A DNA stretch of 64,000 nucleotides from Mycteria americana (lineage: Eukaryota; Chordata; Aves; Ciconiiformes; Ciconiidae), in the NCBI RefSeq assembly GCF_035582795.1, contig NC_134373.1, positions 25,948,501-26,012,500 on the forward strand. The letters run 5' to 3'. Positions 23,746 through 37,115 of the stretch are shown here, in pieces. How positions within the stretch are numbered: position 1 is the stretch's first letter; every line of letters begins with the position of its first letter. A program made the translations under genes and the position numbers. The notes under the pieces were generated by a model. The model did not search any database and was not told the origin of the DNA. It was given only the letters and a program-made list of their open reading frames with translations.

Positions 23746-26700
23746 CCATGGGCCACGCGAGGGAGATTTATGAGGGTTTGGGGCTGTCGGCTGCGCGCGT
23801 AACCCGTGTTCGCCGCTGCCCGGCGGGGCTCCGGCACTCACGGCATCGCTAATTCCCCCCTCCCCGGGGGCAGGGATACAGCCAGCATGTCCAAGCTGCA
23901 TGACAGCGACAAGAAAAATGTCCCGGCCTCTAAGTCCTGGCCTATTAGGCTGGCAGGAGTGACGGGCCCTTTGCCTGCCCCAGCTCTGAGCCCACCGGCA
24001 GAGCTGGCAGCCAGGGCACGGCACCGGCCACGGCTTCGGGTGGTACCCGATGCCCAGGACGTCCCTGGGAGCTCCGGCCGAGCCGGGGAAGAGCAGCCGG
24101 TTCCAGCATGCTGGGGACTGCTCTCCCCTCTGCGGGGCTGGAGCAGTTTCCCGTGGGCTGGGGGCAATGACAGACCTGCGGGCTGGGGAGCCGCGCTGGG
24201 AGCTGGAGGTGGTGCGAGGGGTGTGCAGAGCCGTTCCCCCGCAGGGCCATTTCGGTCCCAGCTCCACCACCAGCCCGCAGATTCATGGGCCCCGGGAGGT
24301 GACAGGAAACCTGATAGATTTTAAGACAGCAACATGCCCTGAATCTGCAAGGTGCCTGAGCAGGCGAGGCAGGGAATCCAAAATGTTTACAGCCTCGGGG
24401 GACGCAGAGACTGCGGAGCAGGGAAGGCAGGCTGGGCTGCCAGGGACGAGCCGGCCACGCTGGGGAGAGACTGCCGGCATCCCTGATGTGCCGTTGGAAA
24501 TCCCTCCCTTGGCGTGGGCATCTCCCCAGCAGCTCTGCGGGACTGGCGGGGGGCACTCGGGGAAGCCCAGTGCCCCCGTGCCGAACCCACTCCTGGCGTG
24601 GGGGCCTCCCCCGGGCTGCAGAGGTCTCTCGCGGTGATGCCGGAGAGGAGCCTTCCACGCTTTCTGCCCCAGTTCCCCTCACTCTTGCCTGTGGGTGAGG
24701 ACCAGCCTGTACTTGTTTTTTCTTGCCGGCTCCTTTATTCAGCGCAGCTGGGTTTGCCGTGCCCGCGTGCCCAGGCAGGGAGACCGGGGCTGCCGTCAGC
24801 CAGCCCTTGCCCGGATGATGCTACTACAGAGACACGGCACTGGGCTCTGTGCTGGAGACAAGCCCCACGTCTGGCTGCAGCCTCAAGCTGGGGTGTCTCG
24901 AGGGACCTACAGCACATCCCTGTCTCAGGGGACCTCCAGCGGCTCATGGCCCGCGGCAGGGCAGGCAGCCTTTCCAACTCCTCCAGCAGCCAAGAGGCAA
25001 GCGGTGCGCAAAGCTTGGGCCAGCCCACAGCCCTGGGTGGCTCCGCTGCCTGCCCTGCCTGTGCCTCCCCCAACTCCCACTCTGCCGATGGCAGAGCCCT
25101 CCGCCTGCCCCGGGCATGCCGGAGAACAGCCGAGGGCCACGGGAGGGATGTGAGATACGGGAGAGACAGCCTGTCCGCAGGGATGACACACACGCCTACA
25201 CCCAGCAATTCTTACAGTATAAAACAGAGACCTCAAAGGTCTCAAAGGACTTTCAGAAATGTCTACAAGTTGCCTGGGCCAGTAGGGACTGGCTGTGGGA
25301 GGTGATGGACATAAGAAGAAGGCAGTTCCAGCCCCTGCTTGCCCCTGTGCTTGGCCAGGCTCCTGGCTGGGTACCAGGGCCAGCCATTGCATCCCAGCGG
25401 GTCCTTGCAGAGAAGGATGCAGCAGGACGGACAGAGGGCTGTGCCCCTGGGGCTGCGAGATCGCAGCAGAGCTTTGACCCTGGGAGCCACACGCGGTTCC
25501 TGGTGGCTCTCTCCAGCCCAGCTCCAGCCTCGTGGGTGCCCCGTCCCCAGCAGAGTCAAACCGCACCGGCCCGTGGGAAGGTGGGGCAGCCAGTTTGTGC
25601 GTGCCCTGTCATGGCTCCAGCTCTCAGCAGAAGTGTATGCTCTCATAAAATATCTACATTTGGATGCAGAGATTTCCAGGGATCGGATAACACTGTGCTG
25701 ATAATTAAACATCTGCTCTGCATTTGTCTGCCTTCCTGCCGCGATGTCGCTCCGGCCCTCGCTCTCCCCTCTCTGTCCTCCAGCAAGTGCTCGGGACCAG
25801 GACGGCATCCCCTGCTCACTGCTCTGCCCCACCCCGGAGGCACAGCATCCCGGGCTATGGGTGCTGGGAGAGAGAGGGCAGCTCCAGGCACCCCTCGGAG
25901 CAAACAGCAGCTTCACTGCCAGCACCTGCAGCCTTCGCGGGGCTGTGAAGCTGACAGCTTGCCCTGTGGCTCATATGAGCCCAAGCGGTCTTGCTGAGCC
26001 CCACCGCGCACCGCCAGCAAGTGCTTGTCCATGCATGGTCCCCTGGGCTGAGCAAGCATCTGGCACCACCATCCTGCAACCAGGAGAGCATCAAAACAAC
26101 CTCCAAATTGATCCCTGAGACTCTTCTGCAAGCCCCAGTCACGTCCTGCTAGGAGCAAGCGTCCGCTCTAGTTACTGTCTCCTAGGAGAGCACCGAGGGC
26201 TTCAGGCTGTCACAGGAGGAGCGGACCCAAACATGACATCTCCATGGAGCCCGGGGTACGGCAGGCAGGGCCACAGCGCTGAGCAGATGGCACCGGGGCC
26301 TGGATCAATGGGAGCCGGTCGGGCCCCACGAGGGCTCTAACAGCTCATACAGGGGCTGGGCTGGTGGTGGGATGAGCCGGCGACAGGGCTGGGTCCCCCC
26401 CCCAGCTGGGTCCCCCCAGCCCCAGCTGTGCCTGCACCCCTGCCCAAGCACCCAGCAGGGCTGAGCCGAGGCGGCTGCACGCTGCCCGCACAGCTGGCCC
26501 CAGGGGCTGCACCCTGCCTGTGCTGCGCTCCCTGCCTGGCCGCTGGTGGCAAGCTCGGGCACCCTCAGCACCCTGCCGGCCGGGCACTGCCAGCAGCTGC
26601 GATGCCACCTCTGCCCCGGGGCCCGCAGCCTGGAGGGGTGCCAGCATCCCTGGGGACAGCACCCTGCCGGGGTGAGGGGACGGAGAGCTGGGGTGGGCTC

Positions 26701-27939
26701 CCCAGGGTGCTCTGCAGATCCCTGGGTGCAGCACCCCAGCAGACCCCAGCCAGCTGCCCCCCTTCACCAGGGCTGCCCTTCGCATCAGCAGGGCAGCCCC
26801 ATCCCTTGTTCCCTGCCCGCTCCCTGCCCTCGCCTCCCGGCCCTCACGCTGTTTGTCACACCTGTCACCATGGCAAGGGAAAGATTAGCGGTAGACCCTC
26901 CGCTCCCGCCCCAAGCCACTGATTCATATTCATGAGACTTCAAAGCATCTTCCCTAGCTCCCCTGCACCAAACCTAATCCTCTGCTGCAGCACCGTGCCA
27001 GCAGCCCTCACTCGCAGCGCGGGGCAGGCAGCTGGCAGCCCCAGAGCGCTCCTGCCCTGGCCGGCGGTGGCCATGCAGCTGCGTGCCTATCGCTCCTGCT
27101 CCTCCACAGCAAGCCTGGACCACGGTCATGAGGGGATGCTCTGTGCCATGGGGGTGCTGCCATGGGAGCCACAGGAATCAGGGGTTAGCAGCACGGAGAC
27201 GATGGTTCGTGTGTCCTCATCTGCACCCGTCCGTCCCTCCACCCCTCCAGAGGAGAGGGCTGTGCCCACAGCACCCTGCCTGGACCGCCAGCCCAGCAGC
27301 ATCCCCGCATGGATGGCAGCGATACCGCCAACAGCCTTTTGTAGGGGCTAATTGGTGCCGGCACCCCATGGCCCCCCCGTGTCCCCACCGCAATCAGCAG
27401 CCAGCAGGCATCAGGCAGGGGCTATTGAGGGGCGGCCGGGCGTGCAGAGCGTGGCCTCGCTGGGCGGCCTGCCTGCTCCCCCCAGGGACGCATCCTGCAG
27501 CACGGCACTGGCGGAGAAGCGGTGGGGAGCGTGCTGGAGGCCACGGCGTTTGGAGGCACAGGCAGGACCAAAGCAAGTACCTACCCCCAGCCCACCCCTG
27601 CAGGGCAGTGGAGCAGAGGACGGGAGGAAGAGGCACCCAGGGGTGCCCTCCGATGGGAGCGTGGGTGCAGGCAGGGCTGCAGACCCCCACAAGTGCTAGT
27701 GTTAGCAGGGCCACCTCCACGTCCAGCTCATCTGCTCCACGGCAGGATCACATCGGGGTCAAACACAGCCGGCCCCACACAGAGAGCCGGTGGCATCGTG
27801 CCACCCGCAGGTGCTAGCCGCCCCGCACCGGTGCTGGTGCCGGGAAGGTGCTGGCTCGGCGCGCGGGTCCTGGCGGCGGGCGGGCAGGCGGGCGGCGGGT
27901 CCCCCACGGAGCCGTCTCCTCCAGATGGCGAAGGCCATT

Positions 27940-28035
27940 AGAGCCGCTCTCGCGCACACGGAGCCATAAAGTTTATGGGCCTCATCATTTAGCTGTAATG
28001 GAAATAGTTAAATCTGTCTCTGTTTAAGCAAACTC
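27940..28035. promoter_or_regulatory. Candidate enhancer with a 15-bp palindromic CCATAAA-G-TTTATGG
   Basis: A perfect inverted repeat CCATAAAGTTTATGG (27,964-27,978) lies next to CATCATTTAGCTGTAATGG and AATAGTTAAATCTG. CATAAA is the core preferred by posterior HOX/CDX factors, so the palindrome could bind a dimer. Non-coding; function inferred. Confidence 0.35.
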
Positions 28036-28989
28036 TGCCCTCACGGGAGCGCCTGGCGCCGGCAGGCAGGGGACTCCGGCGGGCAGCGGGTGGCTCCGCT
28101 CGCCACCCACCGCCGGGGCAGCCGGGACGCCCAGCCCTGGCACTCCCACCCGGCACCTGGGACGTCCCCGTTGTGCCAGGGTGGGGACAGGCATGTGGCA
28201 CCAGCGCGGGGGCTCTCCCTGCGCTGCCAGCCCCGGTGCCTCAGTTTCCCCTTGGTGCGGGGAAGGTGAGAGCCACGTTTGGGGTGAGCAGGCAGGATTT
28301 GGGACTATGCAAATTCCCTGCTAGCAGGAGCGGAGAGGCGATGTGCAGGCAGGCGGGCAGAGAGTGCAGGGAGCTGCGGGCAGGATGCTGCCTGCCTGCT
28401 TCAGGCAGGGCACCCGCAGCTGTATAGGGGTGAGACTGGGGTTCGGCAAATGCAGACCTGGCCTGCACAGGCGGGTGTTTTGGCCTGGCAGCCCCCGGGC
28501 AGGAGCCAGCCTGGAGCCTGCCGGAGTCTGCTGCATGGGACAGAAGAGGACGTGATGCCGTGAAAGCCACTTTTCATCCCTCACCAGGCACCCCCGGGAG
28601 CTGGGCGGGGGGATATGACCCCAGCACAGCCCAGGTTGCTCCCAGCTCTTGAAGCAGGAGCGGGGCAGGGAGCAGGGTGAGAGCAGCACCCCGCTGTGCC
28701 TCACAGCACCCCTCAGCCCCGGCCTGGGGGCAGGGGGCTGGGCACCGGCTGGGAAGCTGCCAGTGTGTTTATGGAGGGCCAGTTTTTCCCCATCGTCACA
28801 TGGAGCGGGTGGGGGTGCTGACCCCAAAGCAGTAGGACAGGCTGATAGCACCTGCAGGGTCTCAGCTCAGCACCCCATGCGACCTCCCGCTGGCCCCACG
28901 TCTCACCCGTTATGGGGTGAGACCCCAGGGCTGCCCCCACTGCTGGAGTGGGTCTCCCCACCCATACTTAGCCATGGTGGTGGTGGGAG

Positions 28990-29110
28990 CTACCCCCTCC
29001 CCAGCATGCAAAGCATGATTAATTACAGAGTAAGTCATTAATATTCACAGCTAATTAAAGATCCTTATCATGAATAATGGAGCTCACTCTCCAAATTATG
29101 GGACAAGGAT
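28990..29110. promoter_or_regulatory. ATTA-rich candidate conserved non-coding element
   Basis: Contains ATGCAAAGCATGATTAATTAC, GTCATTAATATTCAC, GCTAATTAAAGATCC and CATGAATAATGG: at least five TAAT/ATTA cores plus an ATGCAAAG octamer-like site in 100 bp. No coding or transposon explanation. Confidence 0.33.
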
Positions 29111-29559
29111 GGAGGAGGGGGGAAAAAGTCCTGTAGGGAGAGGGGGCTTCAGAGGGGCAAAGCTCTGGGGCAGGGATACAAGGGGCAGTGGTGGCACCCT
29201 CCTTGTGGGGTGCCTGGGTCTGGCAGTGCCCTGGTTGGGGATGCAGTGATGGGCAGAAGCCGGGCCAGCAGGCATTGGGACAGGCAGGGGATCCAGCCAC
29301 GCTGGAGCAGGGGCCAGGCAGCCCCAGGGGCTCCAGGCACCCCTGCCCATGGGTGTCTAACCTGCCACCCCAGCGTGTGTGGGACCCCTTCGTGCTGGCC
29401 CAGTCTTGCACATCTCCCCATGGAGCAGGGACTGTCCTAACCCCGTGGCACACGGCCCCTGAGCCAGCTAATCCCCAGCAGCCACCCAGCGTGGGGCTGG
29501 GATGGGGCTGCCTGGTCCCCGGGGAGCAGGCGGGAGGGGAGGGCACCGGCACTTTGCCT

Positions 29560-29780
29560 GAGCTCCTGTTATACAAATGAAAGGTTTTTAGTGGGAAAGA
29601 CTCCGGGAGAGTAATACATCTCCCATATTGATCGCAGGCCAGGGACCAAGGCACAGCTTAAACAGTAATTGATTTCTAGCCGCCGAGATGTGTTGGGGAG
29701 CATTGATTTAACAGCACTGCAGACACACTGCTACTAATCTGATTAAAGTATTTAGCAGAAATGTTATTCTTTAAAAAAAA
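29560..29780. promoter_or_regulatory. AT-rich candidate conserved non-coding element
   Basis: Contains TTATACAAATGAAAGG, CCCATATTGATCGC, AACAGTAATTGATTTC, GCATTGATTTAACAGC and CTGATTAAAGTATTTAGC. About 220 bp of low GC within GC-rich intron. Inferred. Confidence 0.3.
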
Positions 29781-30549
29781 ACAGAGGGAGGTGATGGTGC
29801 TGCCTGGGGCTGGGGGGATGTGTTGGGGAGCGGGGACAGCACAGCACCCCGCTGGCAGGGGGCCAGGTACGGCTCTGCGCCCGCACCCCGGTGAGGGTGC
29901 TGCTGCCTCGGCACACGTCTCCAGCCAGCTGTGCTCGCAGCCATTCCCGCTGGAGCTGCCAAGGACGCGTGCGAGCCCGGCACGACGCAGGCGAGGCAGG
30001 GCCAAGGACATGTGCCGGGAGCACGGGCGACACGTGTGCGAGCGCCCAGCCAGCCGCCCTGCCGGGGCGGCCACCAGCTGCTCCGGGGACAGAGCAGATG
30101 CGGGAGGTGGAGGCAGCCCGCAGAGGTGGCCCCGGTCGGAGGCACGCTCGGCTAGCAGAACGCACACGTGGCCCACACCCGTGCCGCAGCAGCCAGGGAG
30201 GTGCAGGAGCCGAGGTCTGGCAGTGCCCACAGCCCCAAGCCCCTGCTCCCTGCAGCCTCCCAGGGCAGGGAGGAGATGCTGAGCCACAGGACCGTGCACG
30301 CTGCTGGCCCCCTGGCCGCACGACGTCCCTGTGCACACCCCTTCCCTGCCTTGTGCCCTGCTGCGGGCGGTCAGGCCGTTGTGGGGAGCTCTCGCGTGCT
30401 GTCCCCTCCTGTCCCTGTCCTGCCCCACTGCTGAGAGCGGGGACATGTGCTGCGCTGGTAGGGACGGGACTCCCCCACGCCATTCCCAGCCCCATGGAGA
30501 AGCACCAGCTGAGCAGGTGGAGGGGTTCCTGCCGCTCCCCATCACACAC

Positions 30550-30680
30550 ATCAGCCCAGTTAATTAACAGGCGATATCAAACAAATAAATTATTCCTGCT
30601 TCCTATTGATTCTAATTTACTGGCCCCTGGAGAGCCCGGGCGTGTTTATCCCACCTGTCACCCCTGCTTAGCAGCTGCAC
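30550..30680. promoter_or_regulatory. AT-rich candidate conserved non-coding element
   Basis: Contains CAGTTAATTAACAGG, CAAACAAATAAATTATTCC and CCTATTGATTCTAATTTACTGG. TTAATTAA is palindromic. Inferred regulatory. Confidence 0.28.
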
Positions 30681-33600
30681 TAACATCTGCCCCGCTCCCT
30701 TCACCTCTCCCGCTCCTCCACCTTCGGGGCAGAGCTGGGCACAGCCGTGGGGCCCACGCTGCCCCACGCTGCTGCCTGCCATCCCCTGGGATGCGGCTGC
30801 AGCCCAATCTGCTTATTCTCCCGGGGATGGCGGATGCCCCAGTGCCAGCAGCACAGAGAGGGAGCCTGGCTGCCCATCCTCATGGCACCCCCTGCCTCCC
30901 TGGGGAAAAGCTCCATCCAGGGATGACCTGGCCCCTGCCAGCCCTTTCCCCTCCCCAGCACCCCCAGAAAGGGTGCAGTTCTGGCTGCCCAAGCCCAGCC
31001 CCAGCTCCCCGTGGGCAGCTGGGCCCCCAGCCCAGGCCATGCCCAGCAGGACAGCAGCCGGATTTCCCTGCTGTCCCAGAGAGAGACCACTGCTGTCCAC
31101 CACCAGTCTTTGAAGTCTGCCTCATCTGATGAGGCTGACCAAAGCCCAAGCCCCTCCCAGCTCCCGCCCCTATGGATGCCGGATCAATAAATCAATCCCG
31201 GCTCAGCTGCTGACTGCATAGCTCTTTGCTCCTGAGCAGGCTTGGTCGGGATACCCCGCGGAGGCACAGGGTCCTGGCATCCACCCCTGCCTGCTTTGGG
31301 GGTTCAGCTCATGGCTGATGCCACACTGGGCTAGTGACCCACGCCAGCCTGGGCTCTCCGGCACAATGGCGGCAGCTGCCGGCCCCTGGCAGCCAGGACT
31401 GCCTCCTGCTTGGGTCTGGGCAGCGCCCGGTGATGGGTCCTGGTCCTCCCCTGGCCAGGGCACCACTGCCCAGCACTGCCTGCACAGGGCTGGGCTTTGT
31501 CTGGCAGGAGCCCCCGGGCTCGCATGCAGCGGTGCAAGCGGCAGCGTGCGTGCCCTCCTCTGGGCACGGGAACGCTGGTTGGCGCAGCCGGGGGATGCTC
31601 GGGGCAGCAGCCTGCCGGCACAGAGCTGGCGGTGAGCTGGATGCAGCCGGAGCAGCCCTGGCCACGCCTCGGCTCCGGTGAGCACCCAGCCATGCCGAAC
31701 CGGGGCAGCTGGAGGCTGGCCAGGGCCACAGGATGGGGTTGCGAGCACAGCCTGCCTGCCTGCCTGCCGCTCCAGGCGCTGGTGCTCTCCAGAACTGGCT
31801 GAGCTGGATTTCCTCAGGTTGGACGGATTAAAGTGATCCCAGCCAGACGCCAGTGGCAGGCTGCTTGCCGCGTGTCTGTGGTCCGAGCCTGCCTGGAGCA
31901 TTTGGTGCTCAGATGGGGGTCAGCCAGCATCTGGCTTGGGAAGGGACATGCAGAGCACTGGAGTCACTCTTGGGGACCCTGCCAAGTCCCTGGTGCTGTC
32001 TGTCCCTCCTCAAGCCCTTGGACATCCCCCACACTGCTCTTCCCTTGCAGAAAGCTGAGCAGCGACAGCCCTGCCACTGTGCCGAGGGGTGGTTGAGGAA
32101 GAGCGGCGGACGCTGCTGCCGAGCCCTGCCGCCAAGGTGGCCGGGGCTGGCAGGTGACTCACTCGCCCCGGGTGATTCATCCCAGGCGGCTGGCAGGAGC
32201 AGCCAGAGAGCCAGGGCGGCTTCAGCTGGGCCAGGATGTCTCGCCCAGAGCCAGCCCATCACGCCGGCCTCCAGCCCTTGGCTGAACCCACGCACCTGCT
32301 CCCACGAAGACGCTCCTTGCGGACGCAGCCCGGCTATACCCGTGCCTGGCAGCCACCAGCCTCCCCACCACTGACCCACCACCCGCCCTGCGGAGGCCGT
32401 GGGGTGGCCGGCAGGGCAGGGGGCTGCAGCTCCCGGCCGGCTTGGCGCGGTCCCACGGCGGCGCGCGGCTGGGCGCATGTAGGAGCGGCTGGCAGCGCCG
32501 CAGCCGTGAGATAAGCTCCCCTCTCATCCTCATCGCATGTGACGGGAGGGAGATTTATGGCTCCGAGCTGCGATTTGTGCTCGGCTCCAGCACACGGTAT
32601 TGATCGCTCCTGGTCGCTCCCGCTGCTTCCTCACCTCCCAGCCCCTCCTGCCTGTGAGGCAGGCAAGCCGGCCTTGCCTGTTAACTCTTCCAGACCTGAG
32701 GGCCCCTGGGGCCGGGCACCCCTCTGTGCTGCAGCAGCCAGGGCAATAAGGAGCACGCCAGGTCCAGGCTGGCTGGTGGGGACCCCCTCCCCAGGTTCCC
32801 TCACAGCCCTGTCTTTGGCCAACGTCTCGTATCGGATGCTGCCTGCAGAGTCCCCGTGTCGCTGCCTGCCCACCCTGCCCCTGCCTGGGGGTCCCAGCAG
32901 CTGCACTTGGCAGGGGTCCCTGCAGCCAGCACCGAGAAAGCCCAGCAGCAGGCTCCGGTCTAGAGGGAGTCCCAGTTGCTCCCAGTGCGTGCAAGGGAGC
33001 TGGAGCCCCTGGGGTGTTGGCGGGCGGCTCTGTTGGAAGGACCTGGGCACCAGGGCAAGGCTGGCAGTGGAGCAGGAGCAGCTTGGGCTGTGCCAGGGGG
33101 ACCAGAGCTGGGTCAGGCCAGTGCCCGTGTTGGTGGGTGCTGTAAAACGCCAAGGATGGGACCTGGCAGGTGGGATGTGGGACACCAGAAGCCCCTCTGA
33201 TGAGGAATGAGCGGAGGCCAGAGGAAATGGGATGCTAGGGCCCATCTCTCAGGAGAAGAGTAATGTTTTCCCCAGCCGGGGCTCAGAGCAGAGCAAGCAG
33301 GGGTGGTTTGGCTGGGTTGGCAGTGGGGAGCGTCCCTTGGCAAGGAGAGGGGCGGGCAGGGGGAGGCGGGAGGAGCAGAGCTGTGGGCAGGGGGGTGGCT
33401 GGTGTGGCCAAGGGGACGGGGTGGCGGGCAGTGATAAGGTAACAGCGCAGAGGGGACGGGGCATGGCGCCAGGGATTAGTGCTGAGCATACAGGGATGGC
33501 AGGTGGTGACAAAGGGACGGTGCCCAGGGGACAAGGTGTGATGGCCGCAGGCAGTGCTAAGGGCACATGGGCAGCAGCAGGCACCGAGCGGTCCCAGGGC

Positions 33601-34889
33601 CAGGCAAGGGGCTGATGCCGAGTGAATGGGAATAGGGGGCAGCCGAGAGGGGACGGGGATGGGACTGCGGGTGGCTCTGCAGCAGCAGCAGGAAACGATG
33701 TGTGAAATGAAGAGTTCCTGCCCAGTGCCCAGAGGGAGCGTGCAGCATACTGAGCAGGGGCTGGGGCTGGGGAGGGGGCTGCAGGGGGGTGCACGGCCGA
33801 GGGGTCCCCAGCACCACATGGGGACCCTGACCGGGGGGGCTGCTCCGCAGCATGGGGCTGTGCCTTTCCCAGAGGGGAGGCGGGAGCAGGGCTCTTGGTA
33901 TGGGAGCGGTGGGTGGCTGCCGTGGGGCTGGGGCCTGTGGGGGGCACAGCCCTGCTAGATCAAACCCTCGCCGCCCCCCTTCCGAGACGCCCCAGCCCCG
34001 TTTACCCGCACACCCTCCCCGCTTGCCGGTTTCCCGCTGCTCCACGGAGATAATTAAATCCGCTATTTCGGCAGGTTCCGCATCCCCTGCCAGGCAGATC
34101 CGCAATCAGCGTCGAGAGGGCCCAGGGCTCCCCCACCTGCGCGCCCCTCCCGCCCCCCCGCCGCCGTGCCACCCCCGCGCCGGAGCACCTTGCCTGGCCC
34201 TGCCGCCTCGGCCTGCCTCGGCTCCTTGCCCGCCGGCACAACCTGTCTGCCTGCACCCTTGGGGACAATCCTGGGGGCTCGCAGGAGGGGCAACACACTC
34301 CTCTCCCATACCGGGCACATCTCCCCCTCCAGCTCCAGGGTCGCAGCCCCATGCTGGCTCCTCTGGAGGGGTCAGCCCCGTCCCCAAAGCCAGCCCGGCT
34401 GCAGAGGAACCCATCCAGGGGGTGGCACAGACCCAGAGTGTGGGCAGGAGCAGCTCCCCACCAGCCACCCCGCATCCCCAGCTCCTCATCTATCCCCGGT
34501 TCCGACGTTATCATCTTCCCACGGCACCCAGGGAAGCTTTAAATAATTCACGGAGGTGAGCTCGAGCACAGATGCTCCCGCAGGCAGCTCGGTGTGAGCA
34601 GCCAGGCAGCGGCTGGGCGGCAGAGATAGCGGTGCCGTCCCCGCCGGCTGCCCAGAGCCTGCTGGCACCTGCCAGCCGGGAAGGAAGGGCCTGGACTCGG
34701 TGTTCACGGAGGAAAAGCACTGAGAGCATCATCCTGAGACAGCTCAGCAGAGGCGGGAGGTGAGCAGGGTGCCCGGGGAGCCCCACACCGTGCTGCCCCC
34801 CATGCCCAGCCCTGTGCCATGCCCCAGCCTGGCCAGCTCTCCCCCCGCCCTCCCCTCTGCCCCCAATCTCCTGTGCCAGATCCCAGACC

Positions 34890-35010
34890 GATTCCTGAGA
34901 AAGCCTGTTGTTAAGCTGGCAGCTCTGGCTGTAAATTCAGATCCATAATTTAAGGGGGTAAAACTATTAATAGAACATTAAAATATCTGCTCTCATCTCA
35001 GGCACGAAGG
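34890..35010. promoter_or_regulatory. AT-rich candidate conserved non-coding element
   Basis: Contains GTAAATTCAGATCCATAATT, TAAAACTATTAATAGAAC and ATTAAAATATCTGC. Short AT island, non-coding; inferred. Confidence 0.22.
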
Positions 35011-37019
35011 TGGGAGTGAAGGTGAGGGTGCCTGGATGACCTGCACAGCAGCCCCTGGTCCTGCCAAAAGCCCCGATGCTACCGGTGCCGGGGCGGTGGG
35101 GAGAGCGGCAGGCAGTGCTTTAACTAATCGCCAGCTGTACCAGGAGAGGGGAGGGCGGCATCCATCAGGGAACGGGGTTATTGATGGACTCCAAGGCTGC
35201 TATTACCCGCCAGCCCTGCTATTACACACACCATCACTCAGCGCGTGGCCACGGCCGCCACGCCAGCCCCTCGGTGGTGCCGTGGACTGCGCCGGCCGGG
35301 AAAACCACTGGAAACAGGTATAATTACACGAGACGGGGCCCACCGGGGGTGTTTCGGCTGCAGCCCCGTTAACTGTGCTGTACACGTTGCACTGATGCTG
35401 TTCAATGCTGCCTGGGTCATCCTCCGAGCCCCGTGTCCCCAGCCCCACAGCACGCCAGCACCAAGCAAACCCCGTGGCACATCCCCGCTCCACCCCAGTG
35501 CCTTCTCCATCCTCCTCAGCCAGCCCGGCCCCGTGCAGCCTGGCTGAGCTGCGGGCAGGAGGCAGCCCCTGCCAGCTGGAGGGGGGAGCTGGCCTTCCCT
35601 ACGCGAAGGTGATGGTCTCAGGAGCCGCCGAGCTGTGACGCTGAGAGCCTGCTGCAGCCCGGCTCATTTCGGGAGGATTAATCCGTGATCCCCTGCTGCC
35701 CAGCCCCGGGGAGGGCGGCTCCGGGAAGCGGGGAAGGTGAATTTCAGAGAGATTAACGCTGCTCCCCAGCAGGATGGGAAATGGAGGTACATCTGCTCAT
35801 CCGAATGGAAGGAACAGCCGCCCCGTGGGGGAGCAGATAAAAATAGGCTGACATTTACCTGCCAGCCCCAAGCAGGGCGGGTGGAGGGCACCGTGGCTGG
35901 GCCGTGCCCGCTGAGGGATGCAGGCATCTGCTCGAGTGCCCGGCGCTCACCACTGCTCAGGCTGTAGGGACAGCGTGTGGCACGCGGCGGAGTGGCTGTG
36001 CGTGTGCAGGGCAGTGCCCTGGGGCGGCACCGGTGATGGGGAGTCCCGTCAAGGCAGGGGTGCATGCAGGGCACACGCAGGCGTTGATGCCAGGGTGATG
36101 GGACAGCCAGCCATGTGTGCCGGAGCTGTCGCGTGCTCAGGGCTGCCTGTACGTGGAGGGGAGCAGCAAGGTGGCTGGCAGCAAGGCGGGCAGCCATGGC
36201 ATGGGCAGGGGGGTGAGCTCGGGGCAGAGATGGTGTCCGAGCCTGGAGCCTGCTCAGGGACTCATTCCTCCCTGGGGGATGGTGGTGATGAGAACAGGCA
36301 GGGCTAGGATCCCTGGTAGAAGTGCCCTGGGAGGTGTGCGAGAAAGGTGAAGGAAGCCACTCTCTGCCTGCCCGCGTGCCCTCCCCTGCAACCAGCAAAA
36401 AGAAGTATCTTCACCTGCTCGAAGCCCTGCAGCCCGGGCTGCTGGGAAGGGCTGGCAGCACGCTCTGCCCTGCTCAGGAGCCAGGGGATGCCGCAGCGGC
36501 TGTTCCCACGTCTCCATCTGCCCTCAGCAGCCTCTGTCTTCCTATGCACCACGAACCAGGGCTGAGCATCCTTCTACGATGGCATTAACGTTTCTCATCA
36601 GTGCTGGCAGCTCCTCCCTAGGATGACACTTGCCTCTTCACAGCCATCTCTGAGCAGCACGGCCCAGCCACCCCCCAGCCACAGTCAAGACGCCTCCTCC
36701 GGCATCGCTGGCTTGGCATCCCACCACTGAGCAGACGCTGACCTTGCTGCGTGCCCAGCAGCTCAGGGTGCCTGCCCAAGCCGAGGCACAGCAGTCTGGC
36801 CCACAGCCGGCCACCCAGGTCCCCAGCGCTGCAATAGCCCTGCGAGCCGCTGGCACTCCTGTCCCTGGGGCACAGCAGCACCCAGCCCTCGCCTGGCCTG
36901 GGGCACCCAGCCCAGCCCCAGCAAGCCCGAGCCCGAGCCCAAGCCCTCGCCACCAAGAAGCCAGTGCATGGCTGTGGGTGGGAAGGGTTAACAGCTGTGA
37001 GAGCAGAGCCTCCCCTTCC

Positions 37020-37115
37020 TCCCCCTGATCTGTGTTTTACAGGCCGGAGCTATTACCAGGAAATGTTCCCATCAGCACCATTGATCCCCTTGTTTACAGC
37101 CCTGTAATCCTCAGC
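37020..37115. promoter_or_regulatory. Candidate conserved non-coding element
   Basis: Contains GTGTTTTACAGG, GAGCTATTACCAGG, CACCATTGATCC, TTGTTTACAGCC and TGTAATCCTCAGC. TTGTTTAC is a forkhead-type core. Inferred from composition and motif. Confidence 0.22.
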
